This document shows, piece after piece, positions 23,183-35,454 of a stretch of DNA of 64,000 nucleotides. The stretch's first letter is position 1, and every line of letters starts with the position of its first letter. The DNA lies in assembly GCA_025403435.1 (NCBI GenBank), contig CM046354.1, positions 36,297,533 through 36,361,532 on the forward strand. The letters run 5' to 3'. Source of the DNA: Artocarpus heterophyllus (taxonomy: Eukaryota > Streptophyta > Magnoliopsida > Rosales > Moraceae). The position numbers were made by a program, and so were the translations under genes. The notes under the pieces are model-generated. The model ran no database searches. It worked only from the letters and a program-made list of their open reading frames with translations, and was not told where the DNA came from.

Positions 23183-24735
23183 TGTAATGACTAGGAAAAA
23201 AATTCATTAATAAAATCTAATATTTAATTGGGTTTAATTAATGAATTTACCCTCAAAAATTGTAATTTTTATAAAATTATGATAATGTATAGGTAAGCAA
23301 TATTAATTGGAAATTCTTTGCGAATGTGATGCAATGTTGGATATTATTAAATACAGATTTTATGAGTTTAATTACTCAAAAATTTGTAAATAATATCCAT
23401 AAAATGAATTTTATATCACAATTAATCATAAAATTATGATATACATGAATGGGTAATTAGAGTATGAATAAGACATAGAGTCCATTAGACCCTAATCCAG
23501 TATAAAAAAGAGGCCGATGCAATATAAGTATACTGCTAAGTGAAAACGCAGATATGAAAAATATTACGTTTGGCCTCCAAAAGTAAACGAAAGGTATGTA
23601 AAAGATTTTTATACAGTCTAAGGACATGTTTTGCACTAATTGGACTATGACAGTATAAGAAAAATACTGTATGATAAAAAAATTACACAATGTAAAGTTT
23701 GGACCCCTCAAAGTGGACACCCATTACATTTCTATTGGGCCACCATGCCATGAAAGGTGGCCCAATCCCACGGTGACACCTAGTAACCTAATGGGTTACT
23801 TGATAAACACTTAAAAGGATAAACATGCAATTAATACAAGTTTAGCCAAATTTTCATTTCTCTTTCTTCTCCAAAGCCCACAACAGCCATAGTTAGAGCT
23901 TCCCAAAAATTCTCTCAACCCAAATCTTTACAAAAATAACCCCAAGTAAGTTCAACAAGTTGAGTTCAAGGAATTTCTACAAGTTTTAAGGTAAAAATCT
24001 AACTTTTTTTCAAGTTTTTCAAGGGATTTTTCATAGGTTAAGGGAGAAATTAACTCAAGGTATTTTTGCATGGAAATGGTGTCTAAGAAGGAGTTTCAAA
24101 GAGCCTTGGAAGGTTAGAAATCAAAGAGTGTTATTTGGTGTAAGTTTTAAATTTTAAAGTTTTGAAAATTTGTGGTTTTTGTCTTGATTTTTATTTTCTC
24201 AAAAGTATATGGGTTCTTGAGCAAGTTTTTAGTTAAAACCTATGGAAATATGAATTATGGCAAATGATATTGTGAAATTGAGGGTTGGATGTTGAAAAAT
24301 GATAGTTTATGTTAAAAGTTTTATTTTCGTAATTTTAGAGTTAGTTTTGCAAAAATGATGCTTGGACATAGAAAATGATTCAAACAAGGGTTGGAATTGC
24401 CTATGCAGGGGTAGTTTTATGGTTTAAAAATGGATTTTTACAAAAAATCCCTCAAAGACTAAATTGAAAGAAAAAAGTTTTCCTTTGGTAGATTTGAAAA
24501 ATGCCCGAAAACACCCCTGTACAGTGAGAATTTTGGAAAAGTTAAAACATAATTTTGTAGATCTCGACGAAACTGTTAAGCATTGCAGACGGTTCATCGA
24601 AATTTTTAATTTTTCAAGAATTTGTTAAAATTGGAAAAAAATTTTAAAGGGCAAAAATGTCATTTTTCTAAAGGATTTTGAATATGGTACTTTGAGCAAA
24701 AATGATCCTTGTGAAAAATGGCAAATTATGGTTTA
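23183..24735 (+). repeat. Truncated gypsy-type LTR (family B)
   Basis: It starts TGTAATGACTAGG inside the family A fragment. It aligns with the reverse complement of 48717-52338: both have scattered ATACTG/CAGTATA motifs in the presumed U3, a stretch describing a transcript leader with TTTCTCTTTCTTCTCC, and the block GGGCAAAAATGTCATTTTT near 24650. Only the first part is present; it ends at the 138-bp tandem duplication. Confidence 0.6.
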
Positions 24736-24997
24736 AAAGGATTATGGGGGTAACAGCGAGGTGGGCAACAACGGGGTCATGGGGGTAATGAGCTCAAAGA
24801 GAAGACCACTTAGAGAGTTCATCAAGCTGTAGTGAGCATCACATATACAAACACATACACAAATTATGGTTTAAAAGGATTATGGGGGTAACAGCGAGGT
24901 GGGCAACAACGGGGTCATGGGGGTAATGAGCTCAAAGAGAAGACCACTTAGAGAGTTCATCAAGCTGTAGTGAGCATCACATATACAAACACATACA
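24722..24997. repeat. Perfect 138-bp tandem duplication
   Basis: Two units, 24722-24859 and 24860-24997, look identical base for base when read against each other. A weaker, diverged third version of part of the unit (GATGAGCTTAAAGAGAAGAC) is at about 25121. The unit spans the boundary between family B LTR sequence and CACTA-like sequence. Confidence 0.88.
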
Positions 24998-24999
24998 CA

Positions 25000-25737
25000 A
25001 ACTATAAATAATTAAAACTAAAATTATATAACTAAAATTTTTTTAAAAAACTAAACAATAAAAAAAGAAATGAAATTTTACTAAACGGCGGTCGGACGTG
25101 GGCCATGGTGGGTCAATAGAGGCGATGAGCTTAAAGAGAAGACACTTGAAAAAAAGAACCTTCACAAACGAGGGATGGTGATGAGCTCGTAGGTTATGGA
25201 GGCCTTGAGGCTAACGGCAGCATGTTGAATCGAGGCATAGACAATAGTAGCAACTGTAGTGGTAGAGAGAGAGGACTTAAGGGTTAGAGAGAGAGAGGTA
25301 GGGCTGGGTTTAGAGAGAAAAGGGTTGAGTTTGAGTGCTAATTCGAATAAGAAATAGAGAAAGTGTGGGCCTTTTAAAATTTCACTGATTGTGGTAAGGG
25401 CGGGCTTTTTAATTTTCGTTGGCCATCTTTCACGATGGTTTTTATAAAAACCGTCGTATAATACACCTCCTACCATGGTGGTTTTTATGTGGAGAATCTA
25501 CCACGACGGTTTTTTTTTTAAAACTGTCGTGGTAGATTAGGCTTATCATGATGGTTTTTTAAAAAACCATTGTGGTAAGACAATTTTTTAAAAAACTATC
25601 GTAGTACATGCTACCCATTTTATGACAGTTTTTGTTTTCGCGGGAGTAACTCCCTGCATTTTTTTTTCCTTTATTACGACTGTTTTTGAGAAAAGCTCGT
25701 TAAATAAAGGTCATATAATCTCGAATTTGTTGTAGTG
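25000..25737. mobile_element. CACTA terminus fragment
   Basis: The right end is TCGAATTTGTTGTAGTG at 25721-25737, the complement of a CACTACAACAAA terminal repeat. The preceding 350 bp (25380-25720) is a string of hairpin-forming CACGATGGTTTTT / AAAAACCGTCGTG units, typical subterminal repeats. No matching left terminus or transposase was found nearby, so this is one end of a truncated or rearranged element. The minus frame at 25162-25476 runs through the repeats and is not a gene. Confidence 0.65.
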
Positions 25738-25856
25738 ATTGTATTGTATTGTATTGTATAGCATTTCAATGTATTATGTAACACTAATACAATAAAATAC
25801 AATGTAATACAATACAATACAATACAACACGGTGTACCAAACGTGCCCTAATTTAC
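25738..25856. repeat. Foldback repeat of TGTAT/ATACA units
   Basis: (TGTAT)n-like sequence at 25739-25760 is matched by (ATACA)n at about 25795-25830, followed by GGTGTACCAAACGTGCCC. The two arms would fold into a hairpin. The ACCAAACG end resembles hAT-type MITEs. It abuts the CACTA terminus directly. Confidence 0.45.
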
Positions 25857-26034
25857 ATTACTTTTTTGATTTTGTATTTTGTAGGTTGTACATAAAGTGA
25901 ATATACCATCAACAGTCAATGGCCAAATAAGGACTCAATTTTTACTTGAGCCGTTGGAGTGAGAAGTATAAGCTAGTGCTTTTTAATTAATGTTATGAAA
26001 AGTACTTTTTTTTTTTTATTTTAGAAGTGCTTTT

Positions 26035-26324
26035 GAACTTGTTTAGGTAAATAAGTTAAAAAGCTCTTATTGATATAAAAAATAGTGTAATTCAAGGATA
26101 TAAATGTAGTTCTTATTTTATCCTTCTTAAAGAAAAGATCAAAAATATGAATAAAAAAGCTTTTCATAAGCATCTTTTTAATAAGCACCAAATGGTTGGC
26201 TTGTTTTAAAAATGCATATAAAAGCCAAAAACATTTTTTAAAGGTCCATCCAAACATGTCAAAAAGTAGCATTTGGAGCAAATAAGTCAAAAATAGTTTT
26301 TTTTAAGCCTTTCTAAACAAGCTC
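26035..26324. mobile_element. hAT-like MITE
   Basis: The left end GAACTTGTTTAGGTAAATAA and the reverse complement of the right end (GAGCTTGTTTAGAAAGGCTT) form an inverted repeat. The interior has AAGCTTTTCATAAGCATC-type internal repeats. It resembles the element at 31226-31575. Flanks do not show a clear duplication. Confidence 0.55.
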
Positions 26325-26329
26325 TCAAT

Positions 26330-26810
26330 CACCTCAGGTTGATTTAACGAAGGAGAGTAAAATGTGAAAATAAATAAAGAGTCAAGAACATACGAATTCA
26401 TATGGTTCACATTCAAATGTGAGCGCTACATATCTTTTCGTTATTATATTTACATACGGAGAAAAAACTACAATAATATATGTTTGAGAATAAGAATGGG
26501 AAGCGAGAAGATGAGAAATGAAGAGAATAATAGACAAAGATGATGTCCAACTTGTGGGAATGCCCTCCCATTTATAAGGAAAGTATTGTAAGCTTATCTC
26601 TTGATTTCCTTCCAGAGTTGGCCTTCGAATATTAGAAGAAGTTGTCTTATCTTGCCTTTGGTTGACTTTCGTTCTAGGTGCAGACCTGCAAATCAAGGAT
26701 ACACCAATTTGATTAAAGAGTAAAGGCCCTTTATTCGTGGCTCGCTTGGAGGGAAGCCTTCTAGAATACACCTTTTAGTTCTGAAAGTAACTGTTGATGT
26801 GCCACATGTA
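26330..26810 (-). repeat. Probable LTR remnant (copia-like)
   Basis: On the minus strand there is a TATA box (CTTATAAATGGGAGG, about 26566-26580) followed by a leader and, about 160 bases later, GTGAACCATATGAATTCGT, a pattern often seen at the U5 end of plant copia LTRs. The 129-residue minus frame (26382-26771) crosses it but has no domain. Ends and flanks are not resolved. Confidence 0.38.
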
Positions 26811-27780
26811 TGTTTATTTAATTATTCATACTGTTAACCCATAAATTAGATATTATTGATTTATTCAACTTGATAAGTAGTCTTTATGGAGTTGTAATGA
26901 TATCTCAACACTAATTTATGATGGAGAATACACGAGTATATCAAAGAAACTATCTTTATTTTGTACTTCCAAACTCGTCCCAGTCTGAGTACTATACGAA
27001 ATATTATATCCATAAAAGCTTTGGTCAGTTCCTAAGCTCATGGAGTCAAAATTCGATACAACACAATCTAATCAGTTTGATTTATTTAAGTTGTACGAAG
27101 TCTTCATGTGCTCCATGAAGAACAATAATTGGAACCAACAGACAAAAATAGTAGAAATATAGTACATATATCTGCATGTAACATAACATAAGACTTTGTG
27201 CAAAAGTCACAGACTATTCATTTTAAATAAAACTTGTTTAAAGATTAAACGAGTCTAATAAATACTTTTTCTATTGGTTTTAGGTTCAACATATTAGTCA
27301 CATTTTATTTAAAATTTTTTTAAAAAGTTTTACAAAATTGATTTATGTGGAGAAAACAAATTTTCCCAGCCTTTTTAGATATTTTATGAAATTTGTAAAA
27401 ATATCTTGGCTTTTTATGGAATTCACCAATATTGTGGATGTTTTATAGACATTCGAAAAGAAAAGTCCTTCCCCCATTTCCATGTTGAGACTTCAAAATA
27501 TGGATTTGTCGTAGAAATATCGACAACATTGTGGACACTTTCATCCTTGGACTTTATAGTAATGATCACCATAATGTATGAAAGATGGAAATTAAATGAT
27601 AACATCGTTGAATTAGTTATCAATTTTAAGCTATAAAATTAAAGGAATACTTACATGCAATAAAAGGAAGAGCAACTCGTAGTGGATGAGGGGATGCCAT
27701 TACTTGGGATTGTAAAATTACCAAAAAAGTGCTTTGATTTCCTATTTCTTTTTCCTTGTGTTGCTTCTGTAAGAGATCTT
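26811..27780. other. AT-rich spacer
   Basis: No terminal repeats or domains recognised. Overlapping frames on both strands at 27406-27636 are not supported by any motif. Confidence 0.4.
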
Positions 27781-28745
27781 GTGGGGCTAGAGTCTGACGC
27801 TAGATTTTGACTGGTCTTTGGACTCTCGGCCTCATGGGAAGGCTCTTATTTGATGATAAGTGTGTTTTCTACGGTGGTCGCGCATTTGGCAATTTGGTGG
27901 GAAGAGGCTTGTTGGGCTTGAGGGAGAGGTTATCTGCTTCCTATGGCTGGGTGGTAATGTGTGGTGGTCGGATGTAGTAGAGGAGGTGGTTTGGTTGCTT
28001 GTCTCCTCATGGGCTAGTGGTTTGATGGCACTCTAGGACCTATTATCCATCAGATTTGGATTTCTAGGTGGAGGGGGGGCTCTTGGGGTGGCACATTACT
28101 GGGTGGCAGCGGTGGGGGACGACGAGCAGTAGCGAGTGATCATCAAAGATCAATGGTTTGGTTTTCCTCTAATGTCTACTCTCTTCATAAACATGGTTGT
28201 GAATTCCTCTCTCTTATGTGAGCATGTTTCAAACTGTCATTACAATCCTTATCATTGTGGATTGGGTTGTACTCTTCTGTTTTAGATTTTGCATTTGTCA
28301 AATAAAGGTGTTGATGTTTCCACTGTATGTGTTTTTGTTGTTTGGCTTTTCGGTTGTAATAATGGAGATGGTTTCCCCACCTATAGTCATGAGTTGTAGT
28401 TCATATTTGCGGATTAACAGCATTGTGTGTGGTGACTGGTGGCTACTTTTGAATCTATATTGTGATGTATGCACCTTCACTAGGGTAGGTTTGATTTTGG
28501 TTGATTAGTGTCATCCATCCAATGTAATGGCACCTTGTAACGAGCTATTGAAAAGTTTTATTATGGATGACGAGCAAGTCATTCTATTCTGAGTCTTGAT
28601 GTCATCTTTTACCTTTGTGCTTTATTTGATTTTTACGGGTGGCTCCAGTCATTGTTTGGGTCATTTGTGCCTATAGCGAGGGTGTTATGAAACTTTGTTT
28701 GTATTATTTTTAGTTGAATGAAACTAAAATAAAAAATAAAAAACT
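27781..28745 (+). repeat. Possible retroposed (LINE-like) 3' fragment
   Basis: A GT-rich stretch, unlike its surroundings, ends in an A-rich tail (AAAATAAAAAATAAAAAAC, about 28726-28744). This is the form of a truncated non-LTR retroposon or processed transcript on the plus strand. I see no reverse transcriptase or endonuclease motif. The frame 28218-28508 (96 residues, hydrophobic) has no recognised family. Confidence 0.25.
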
Positions 28746-31225
28746 TATAATAGAAAAGGCAAGGACAAGGAAAAGTCCTAGAATGCCTTGTGTTCAGTCC
28801 AAATACTTTTTTTATTTCTTTTATTATACAAATTTCTAAGTATTATTTTTATTTTATACCTTGTCTATTGAGGTTATCAAAACTTTATACTTTGTATTTT
28901 GAACTTTATCATATTTACACCTTCAAATTTTGAATCTATGCACTTTGTTACCATTTCTCGATCAACAATTAATTTTGACCACAAAAGACTTAAAATGCTA
29001 TAAAATAAAAACTGAGAAATATATAAAAAACGGGCAAAACCTAAAATTGTTAAAATGTAAAGGATATTCAAGTATTCATACAGTCAAAAATAAACTTTAA
29101 AAGGCAAGAATTTGACATGCTTTGAAATGTGAAGGTAAAAGTGCTAAAGTTCAATATAAGGTATGATTTTTTGATAACCTAAAAATATGGTGTACAAAAA
29201 TGAAAATAATGTAACTCATATTTTTTTACATCAGTCAAAAAGTGCCTACTAAGTTGATTAAATTTTTTAAAATACCAAGTCTAACCTTAGCAATAGATAT
29301 TAAATACTATTTATAACATCAATTAGCTAATTTATTAAACATATTAAATTTTAAACTCTAAAATTCTCAAAATTAAATAAAGATGCAAAAAATAAATAAA
29401 AACTAAAAAATTTGTATTAAAAACTATATTTAAAACATTGATTAGCTAATATGCTCTCAAGTATTTGTTTTTAAATTTTGAGAACTTTGAAGTTTGTTAT
29501 TTAATCAATGTTTTAATTAGTTTTTAATATAGATTTATAAGGTTAAATTTGGTACTTAAAATATTTAATCGGTTTAATGGGTGCTTTTTGCCTTATTTTA
29601 CAAACATAAATGATATTATGATAGTTTGAATATTTGCATAATAAAAGAGATAAATGTTGAAAGGTTATAGGGATTTTCGGGTAATAATGTATGAGAAATA
29701 GAGGAACTGTCTACATATAACTTGGCCCAGTGGCAGAGGTAACCTTTTACTTTAGTGGGAGTAGTGGCGTATACTATTTTTTTTGTTTACAATAAATGAC
29801 ATAAAAATTATATCACAATATTTTTTAAGAACTACTAGATACATATTGAGAGTTTTATGCTATGAAAAATATTTTACATCTGGTAAGGTTTTTTCATGAC
29901 ATATTTGATTTTTATTAGGGTGTTTGGTTATCTTAGTTTTAATTAGAACTTTTGGTTACTATAATATAACGCTCATACATGTTATATTGTTAAGAAAAAG
30001 TGAGCTGCAATATATAAAGCTCTCACATTCTATAGTGGTTTTAACCCAAATTTATTCAAACCATTAGTTTGAACCAATGCTCTCCGACACCCAATATATA
30101 TATAATATTTGGCTTACATATCTTTTTTATTTTGATATAATTTTAGTCATACATAGTGTTCAAAAGCATGCATCAACAATAAGAATATTCTCACTAGAGT
30201 TTTATTTATTTATTTTATTTTTATACCTTGTATTTTGAGGATATAAAAAGCTACCAAGTTTAGCATATTACAAATTTAGCATAAGAAATTGCATTGTATT
30301 GGAGAGTGTTTTTTACACTCAAATGTCAATACTTTACATTGGCACAATATTATAGCATTTACATTAGAGATGCTCTAAAAGTCAGTGGAAGCGTATATGA
30401 AAAATATCAAATCTTAATGGGGCATAATTTAAAGTTAAAAAATTTAAGAGGTCAAATTTTAATTTTCAAAAAGTAAGTAGAGACAAGGGCTCTCACTCAC
30501 CCCACCTAGCTCCACTGCTTGGCCCAAGAGATCATGCGAACCACTTTTAATTAATTGTTTTCCTCATAAAAAAGGATCATTGGTATTGTTAAAATTATCT
30601 AATAAATTCATTTTAAAAAATCATTTGACATATGTGATTCTAAAAAAAATAATAATGAATAAAGTGGTGTTGTTAGCATTATTCATGGCATGACAAAGAA
30701 AAAGTAATCAAATTAAAGAAAAAGAATAAAGAAAAGGTGACGTAGTGGAGTGGGAAGTTAAATGGCATTGTCGGAATAGGAATGTCCATATGCAGCATAG
30801 CAACTTGCTGCGTTTGGGGGTCCCAGCCTCAGACACAATAAAAATAGTGGAAGATGCGTCACTTGCTTTATTGACAAAACGACTAAAATGACCTTCTTTT
30901 GTCCCTTCCTCCCTTATCCATTGCATTTGTCTTTTGCAACACCCCCTAACAAGACAAACTATTCATGAAATTGCATACATTGTTTAATGGTAAATTCACA
31001 CCCGATTCTACTAAAAGATAGAGAATTTGAATTCATTCACCTTAAAGTTCAAAGGAAATCATATTTATATTAAGACAGATGGCTTCAAAACATATGACAG
31101 CTTATTAAAAAAACATATTATAAATAAATAAAATGAAAATTTCATTATATTTGTGTGTATGAGTTTGTTTAGAATGGCTTATTTTAAGCTGTTTATGGCT
31201 TATTCTATCCAAAAACTGCTTATGA
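28746..31225. other. AT-rich spacer with degraded repeats
   Basis: No gene. A stretch of higher GC at about 30740-30930 is unexplained. CTTGGCCCAGTGGCAGAGG at about 29722 and the complement of CCACTGCTTGGCCCAAG at about 30513-30529 are similar and inverted; they may be the arms of an old repeat, but the match is short. Confidence 0.4.
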
Positions 31226-31575
31226 GCCCATTTGGATGAACTATGAAAACGTGGTTTTGACTTTATAAGCACTTATTTGACAAGTTGAGCCAATGGTGCT
31301 CATGAAGAAAGCACTTATGGGAAATTTTTTTATTTACACTTTTAACCTTATAGTTAAAAATAATAAATTAAAAATTCTATCAATATCCTTGAATTACACT
31401 ACTTTTTATATCAAAAAAGCTTTTGACTTATTTAACTAAATAAGTTCAAAAACTCTACTAAAATCAAAAAGCACTTTTTATGCACTAGCCAAATACTAAT
31501 TAAAAAGCCTTAGCTTATGCTTCTCTTCTTCTATTGCTTATAAGTAAAAGCACAAGTTATGCCAAACGGGCCCTA
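31226..31575. mobile_element. hAT-like MITE
   Basis: The left end GAGCCCATTTGGATGAAC pairs with the right end GTTATGCCAAACGGGCCC. The interior is rich in CTTATAAG, GCACTTAT and AAGTGCT complementarity. This is a common plant MITE form. No 8-bp duplication could be assigned with confidence. Confidence 0.6.
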
Positions 31576-31699
31576 TGTTTCTTTGAACACTTTATAAGTA
31601 CCAAAATTTCACTATTATCTATGTGACCTTAAATAATGTATATAAGTATCATATACAAGAGGATAATATTCAATGATGATAAGTAAATGGTTAGTAATA

Positions 31700-33039
31700 T
31701 ATAATTAATTATTCATTTAAAATATAAAATCTTAATCTTTATTTGAGCATTACTAGTGCAAGTCTCTATTAAGAATAAAACGACCTTATTCCAATCATTA
31801 AGGCTGTGAGCATTAAATGAGTGCAACATATATAATGAGATTTTGTAAAACCAGGACATGGTGTAATATGAACAACTAATAATTTTCGTTAAATAAAGCA
31901 AGTTATAATCAAATCGATTGATAATCATATATAAGATTATCTTAATTCTGAGTTATTAGCAGACTCATATTTATGGATTTATGGTTTTTTAATTGCTCCT
32001 TATGGATTTGAGAATCTAATCAATCCCTTGTATATTAGAGGCATAAGTAATTGCGAATGTTAATATTACAAGTTGGAATCTATTCCTTCTCTAATGAGAA
32101 GTTCATAAAAAATTTTTCTTGAGTATTGATTTGGATCTTGAATAATATGAGCGGTTGATTTGTGATTAAGTCCATAAATTTATTATTTATTAGAAAATCA
32201 ATAGCACTTAAGGAAAAAGAAGTAATTAGAGAGGTTAAATTTTTTTACCTAACTCTAATTATGAATTATTTATGGAGGATTAACTTATATGTAATGACTA
32301 TAATTTAAAGAGTGTTATTCCAAGTATTTAGGAGTTACATTAGAATCAATAAAAGAGTACTATATTAATTAAAGAGTTCAATCAATATATTGTTTTTATT
32401 AGAGTTTGCAATTAGGGGCTAGTTAGTCCTCCACCATCCTGGTAAACACTATTTAGACAAGTAAAATTATTGGTTTAATTAATTAATTTAGAATTATGGA
32501 ATTTAAAATTAAACATTACTCAAAATAAATTAATTATGAATTAATTAATTTATAGTTATTAAATAATGAGTATTTAATAATAAATAATTTTTGAAAGACA
32601 CATGGTGGGGTCCACCTACTATGTTTGGTGCCACACTACACATGGGAATATTCCTTGTGTAGTCCAAAGTTTGATTGCCAAGTTTCCATATTTAGAATTT
32701 CTATTTTTTGATAAATATGATTTAATTCAAATTTGGAAAGTTAAATTTAGAAAGTTAAATTTAGAAACAAATGAGATTAGGTAACAAGCAATATTCCTTC
32801 CTTCACTGTTTAGAGATTGGCGCCATAAGTACAAAGATTCTCTTTGTGTGTAGTGCCACATGGAGTATGAGAATGGGAAAGTAATGTATTTTATTTTAAT
32901 TAAATATTTGATATTGAAAATTAAAATAAAAGGAATCTTCTAAAATTAAATGGGTCTTATATCTCTATAAATAGAGGCCACCTCTATTCATTTTATACAC
33001 AATTTAGAGTCTTGGTAAGATTGAGAAAATTCTACCATT
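31700..33039 (+). repeat. Probable copia LTR remnant fused to a pol fragment
   Basis: Contains a TATA box (CTCTATAAATAGAGG, about 32974) and a downstream leader, with AGGAGTTACATTAGAATC (about 32330) typical of some copia LTRs. At about 33039 the sequence switches directly into copia RT, so LTR end, primer site, gag, protease and integrase have been deleted. The start is not resolved. Confidence 0.4.
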
Positions 33040-33609
33040 GTAGATGACATTTTATTTATTGGTAATAATGTACGGTCTTTGTCATCGATCAAATTTTGGT
33101 TGACTAAGCAGTTTGACACAAAGGACTTGGGTTGCTATGCTCTGAATCTTTCGAGATAGGAACAACAAAATGGTAGCCTTATCCTAAGCTTTATACAAAG
33201 ACAAAATTTTTGAGAAGTTTGCAATGCAAAATTCTAAGACATGTGGGCAACCATTTGGGTATGGAATTACTCTTTCTAAGAGAGAATGTCCACACACAGA
33301 TGAGGAAAGAGAATATATAAAAAGGTGCCTTATACTCCGGTAGTAGGCAGTTGACATGTGATGCTTTACACATGACCTGACATATGCTATGTAGTTCGTA
33401 TAGTAAGTCAATATCAGTAGGATGTAGGGCCAAACCATTAGGTTGTGGTCAAGCATATTTTAAAGTATTTGAGAAGGACTAAAAGTTATATACTAATGTA
33501 TTTCGGTAGGGTCTAACAGCTTTTAGATGCATTAATTCAAATTTTCAGTCTTGTTTCGATTCAAGAAAATTAACTTCAATGTCTATATTTACTCTTGGTA
33601 GAGGCTTCA
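33040..33609 (+). pseudogene. pol: Old copia RT-RNase H fragment, 5' part
   Basis: It begins in the RT catalytic box (VDDILFIGNN at about 33040) and runs, with many stops and shifts, through RTs C-terminal part into RNase H, stopping at TLGRGF. It is then split by the complete copia element; the next residues continue at 43133. Minus-strand frames here are shadows. Confidence 0.8.
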
Positions 33610-35439
33610 TGTTATACATGTATGCCCTAAGGAGTAAAAATGTAATAAGTTTTTGGAGACATTTTTATCAATAAGGAATTTATTTATTGTTTATATACCA
33701 AATCTTGTCCTCTTTACGTTCATATTTGTTGAATGTATGTTAAACAAACAAAAGTCTGAGACTGTCGGTCTAAACGTTTAAGAATTGGGCATATGATGGA
33801 CAAATTATACGAAAGACATGATTCTTAAGGTGACAGTCTAAATAATAAGATCTGCAATTGAGGGAATAAAGTTGGACGCTTTATTCATGTAAAGATTGTT
33901 ATGTTGTCTATATCCCTATTGGGAGATGGTTTGTCTTGACCATTGCAGGTGGATTCCATGAATAGAAACATTGGCACATTGTCATAAGTGACGATGTGTT
34001 GGATTGGGATATAAAGTGAATTGATTTGGATTAATAATTTTGTCTCGGCAAATTGATTCACTTTAGACAATCATTTGTATTGTATCTTAATCCTGAGATG
34101 AATAGTGAGCCTGTTGTCTTGACTAGTGTCTTTTGATGTACCAAAGGGTGACACCCACATCTTAATATTGGTATGCATGCCGATATGTTGGAGGCATGAC
34201 TCTTGAGAGCATAGACCTGTTATTCATAGATATGGAATCTATAGCTGCTCTTTAAGAGTAGTGATATCCTCTTATATGCATTATCCTGTAATTGGAAAAC
34301 TGGAGCGCTCAACCATTTAGATACATAGGTGTAACCAAATGGTATAACATTTTTGGATGGTCAGTTTTCTAATGGTGAGATAATAGGACGTAAGATAAAA
34401 ATAATCAGGAAGGTAAGAGAGAACTTGTCCTTAAGCCGATTATGGATAATCCTATGAGGATACGATACACTATGATATGTCATGGAGACTTAGCTATATG
34501 GGCTTTGTAATTCTATGTAGTTCGAGAGTGCAGCTCCAAGCTTTTAGTGGAGTAGCGTTGGAGTTGATGATTATGAAATGTATATCTGGGATATTGGTTT
34601 TTGGAATTATCGAGAGCTTAAACTATATAGGTCTATTTGGTCCCCTTTGCTAGCTCACAACATCCTGTAACGATACGGCGTACTGTTTCGATAATTGGTG
34701 ACTTATGTCAGATTTATCAGATTGGTTATTTATTTTCTTAAAGATTATCTAGATAAAGTTGTTTTAATTAGATGACTTCTCCATTGGGTTATTTGAATTA
34801 AAACTGAGACTTTATCCTATAGAATCTTGAGTAGAAAATAAAAGATTCGCTGATATTTTTTTGGTAGTTTGGCATGCCGATCCTGAAGTTTGGCCTGCTG
34901 ATTAGGTAGATCGGCTTGCCGATGTGCGAAGGATAAGATCATGCATTTTTCACAGATTTTATTAGATATTGATCCGAATTTGATTCTGATTTGAGTTTTT
35001 GAGACCTAATTTGATAAGGATTGACCCTAGACCAAACCTCTATAAATAGGGAGTAAGTATTAAGAGTTATTTAGATCAATTGAGAGATTAAGAGTGATAC
35101 TCTGCAGGTGAGAATCTGAAACTTTCTGAGAGCTCTTGTTCACAAATCATAAATACTAGCTTTAGGTTCTCTCAATTAGTTGGAAGGAGAGTCACCTGAA
35201 GGAAGAGCTATACTTGTGAGTCCACACTCACTCCGATCATGGAAAGAGAATAGCAAAGAAGACCATTTAGTTGAGGCTGTTCTGGAACATTACTTTTCTT
35301 CATGGATTGCAGGAGCTCTTTGGCATTCAAAGGTTAGTAAGATCTGGTTAATTTATACATATAGCATGTCAAACTTGTGTTTTAAAAAATACTCTGATAT
35401 AAAATTTTTAAAAGTCCATTGCATGCTATTTTTCCAACA
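33610..35439 (+). repeat. 5' LTR of complete copia element
   Basis: 1830 bp, TGTTA...CCAACA. TATA box TATAAATAGG at 35041; palindromic motif cluster at about 34862-34925; splice-donor-like AAG-GTTAGTAAG with GT at 35333. It is about 200 bp shorter than the 3' LTR because a block equivalent to about 42215-42400 is deleted near 34727. Confidence 0.92.
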
Positions 35440-35441
35440 AT

Positions 35442-35454
35442 TGGTATCAGAGCC
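35442..35454 (+). other. Primer-binding site (initiator-Met tRNA)
   Basis: TGGTATCAGAGCC begins two bases after the LTR end and is complementary to the initiator-methionine tRNA 3' end. Confidence 0.92.

Noticed and set aside
25162..25476. 104-residue minus frame
   Set aside because: It consists of CACTA subterminal hairpin repeats and simple repeats, with no domain.
26382..26771. 129-residue minus frame as a gene
   Set aside because: It is crossed by a TATA box and leader typical of an LTR and has no recognised family.
28218..28508. Hydrophobic 96-residue frame as a membrane protein
   Set aside because: GT-rich codons give hydrophobic residues by chance; no start context, no family, and a retroposon-like A tail lies downstream.
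33184..33456. Two minus frames of 80-90 residues
   Set aside because: Both are antisense shadows of the old copia RT-RNase H fragment.
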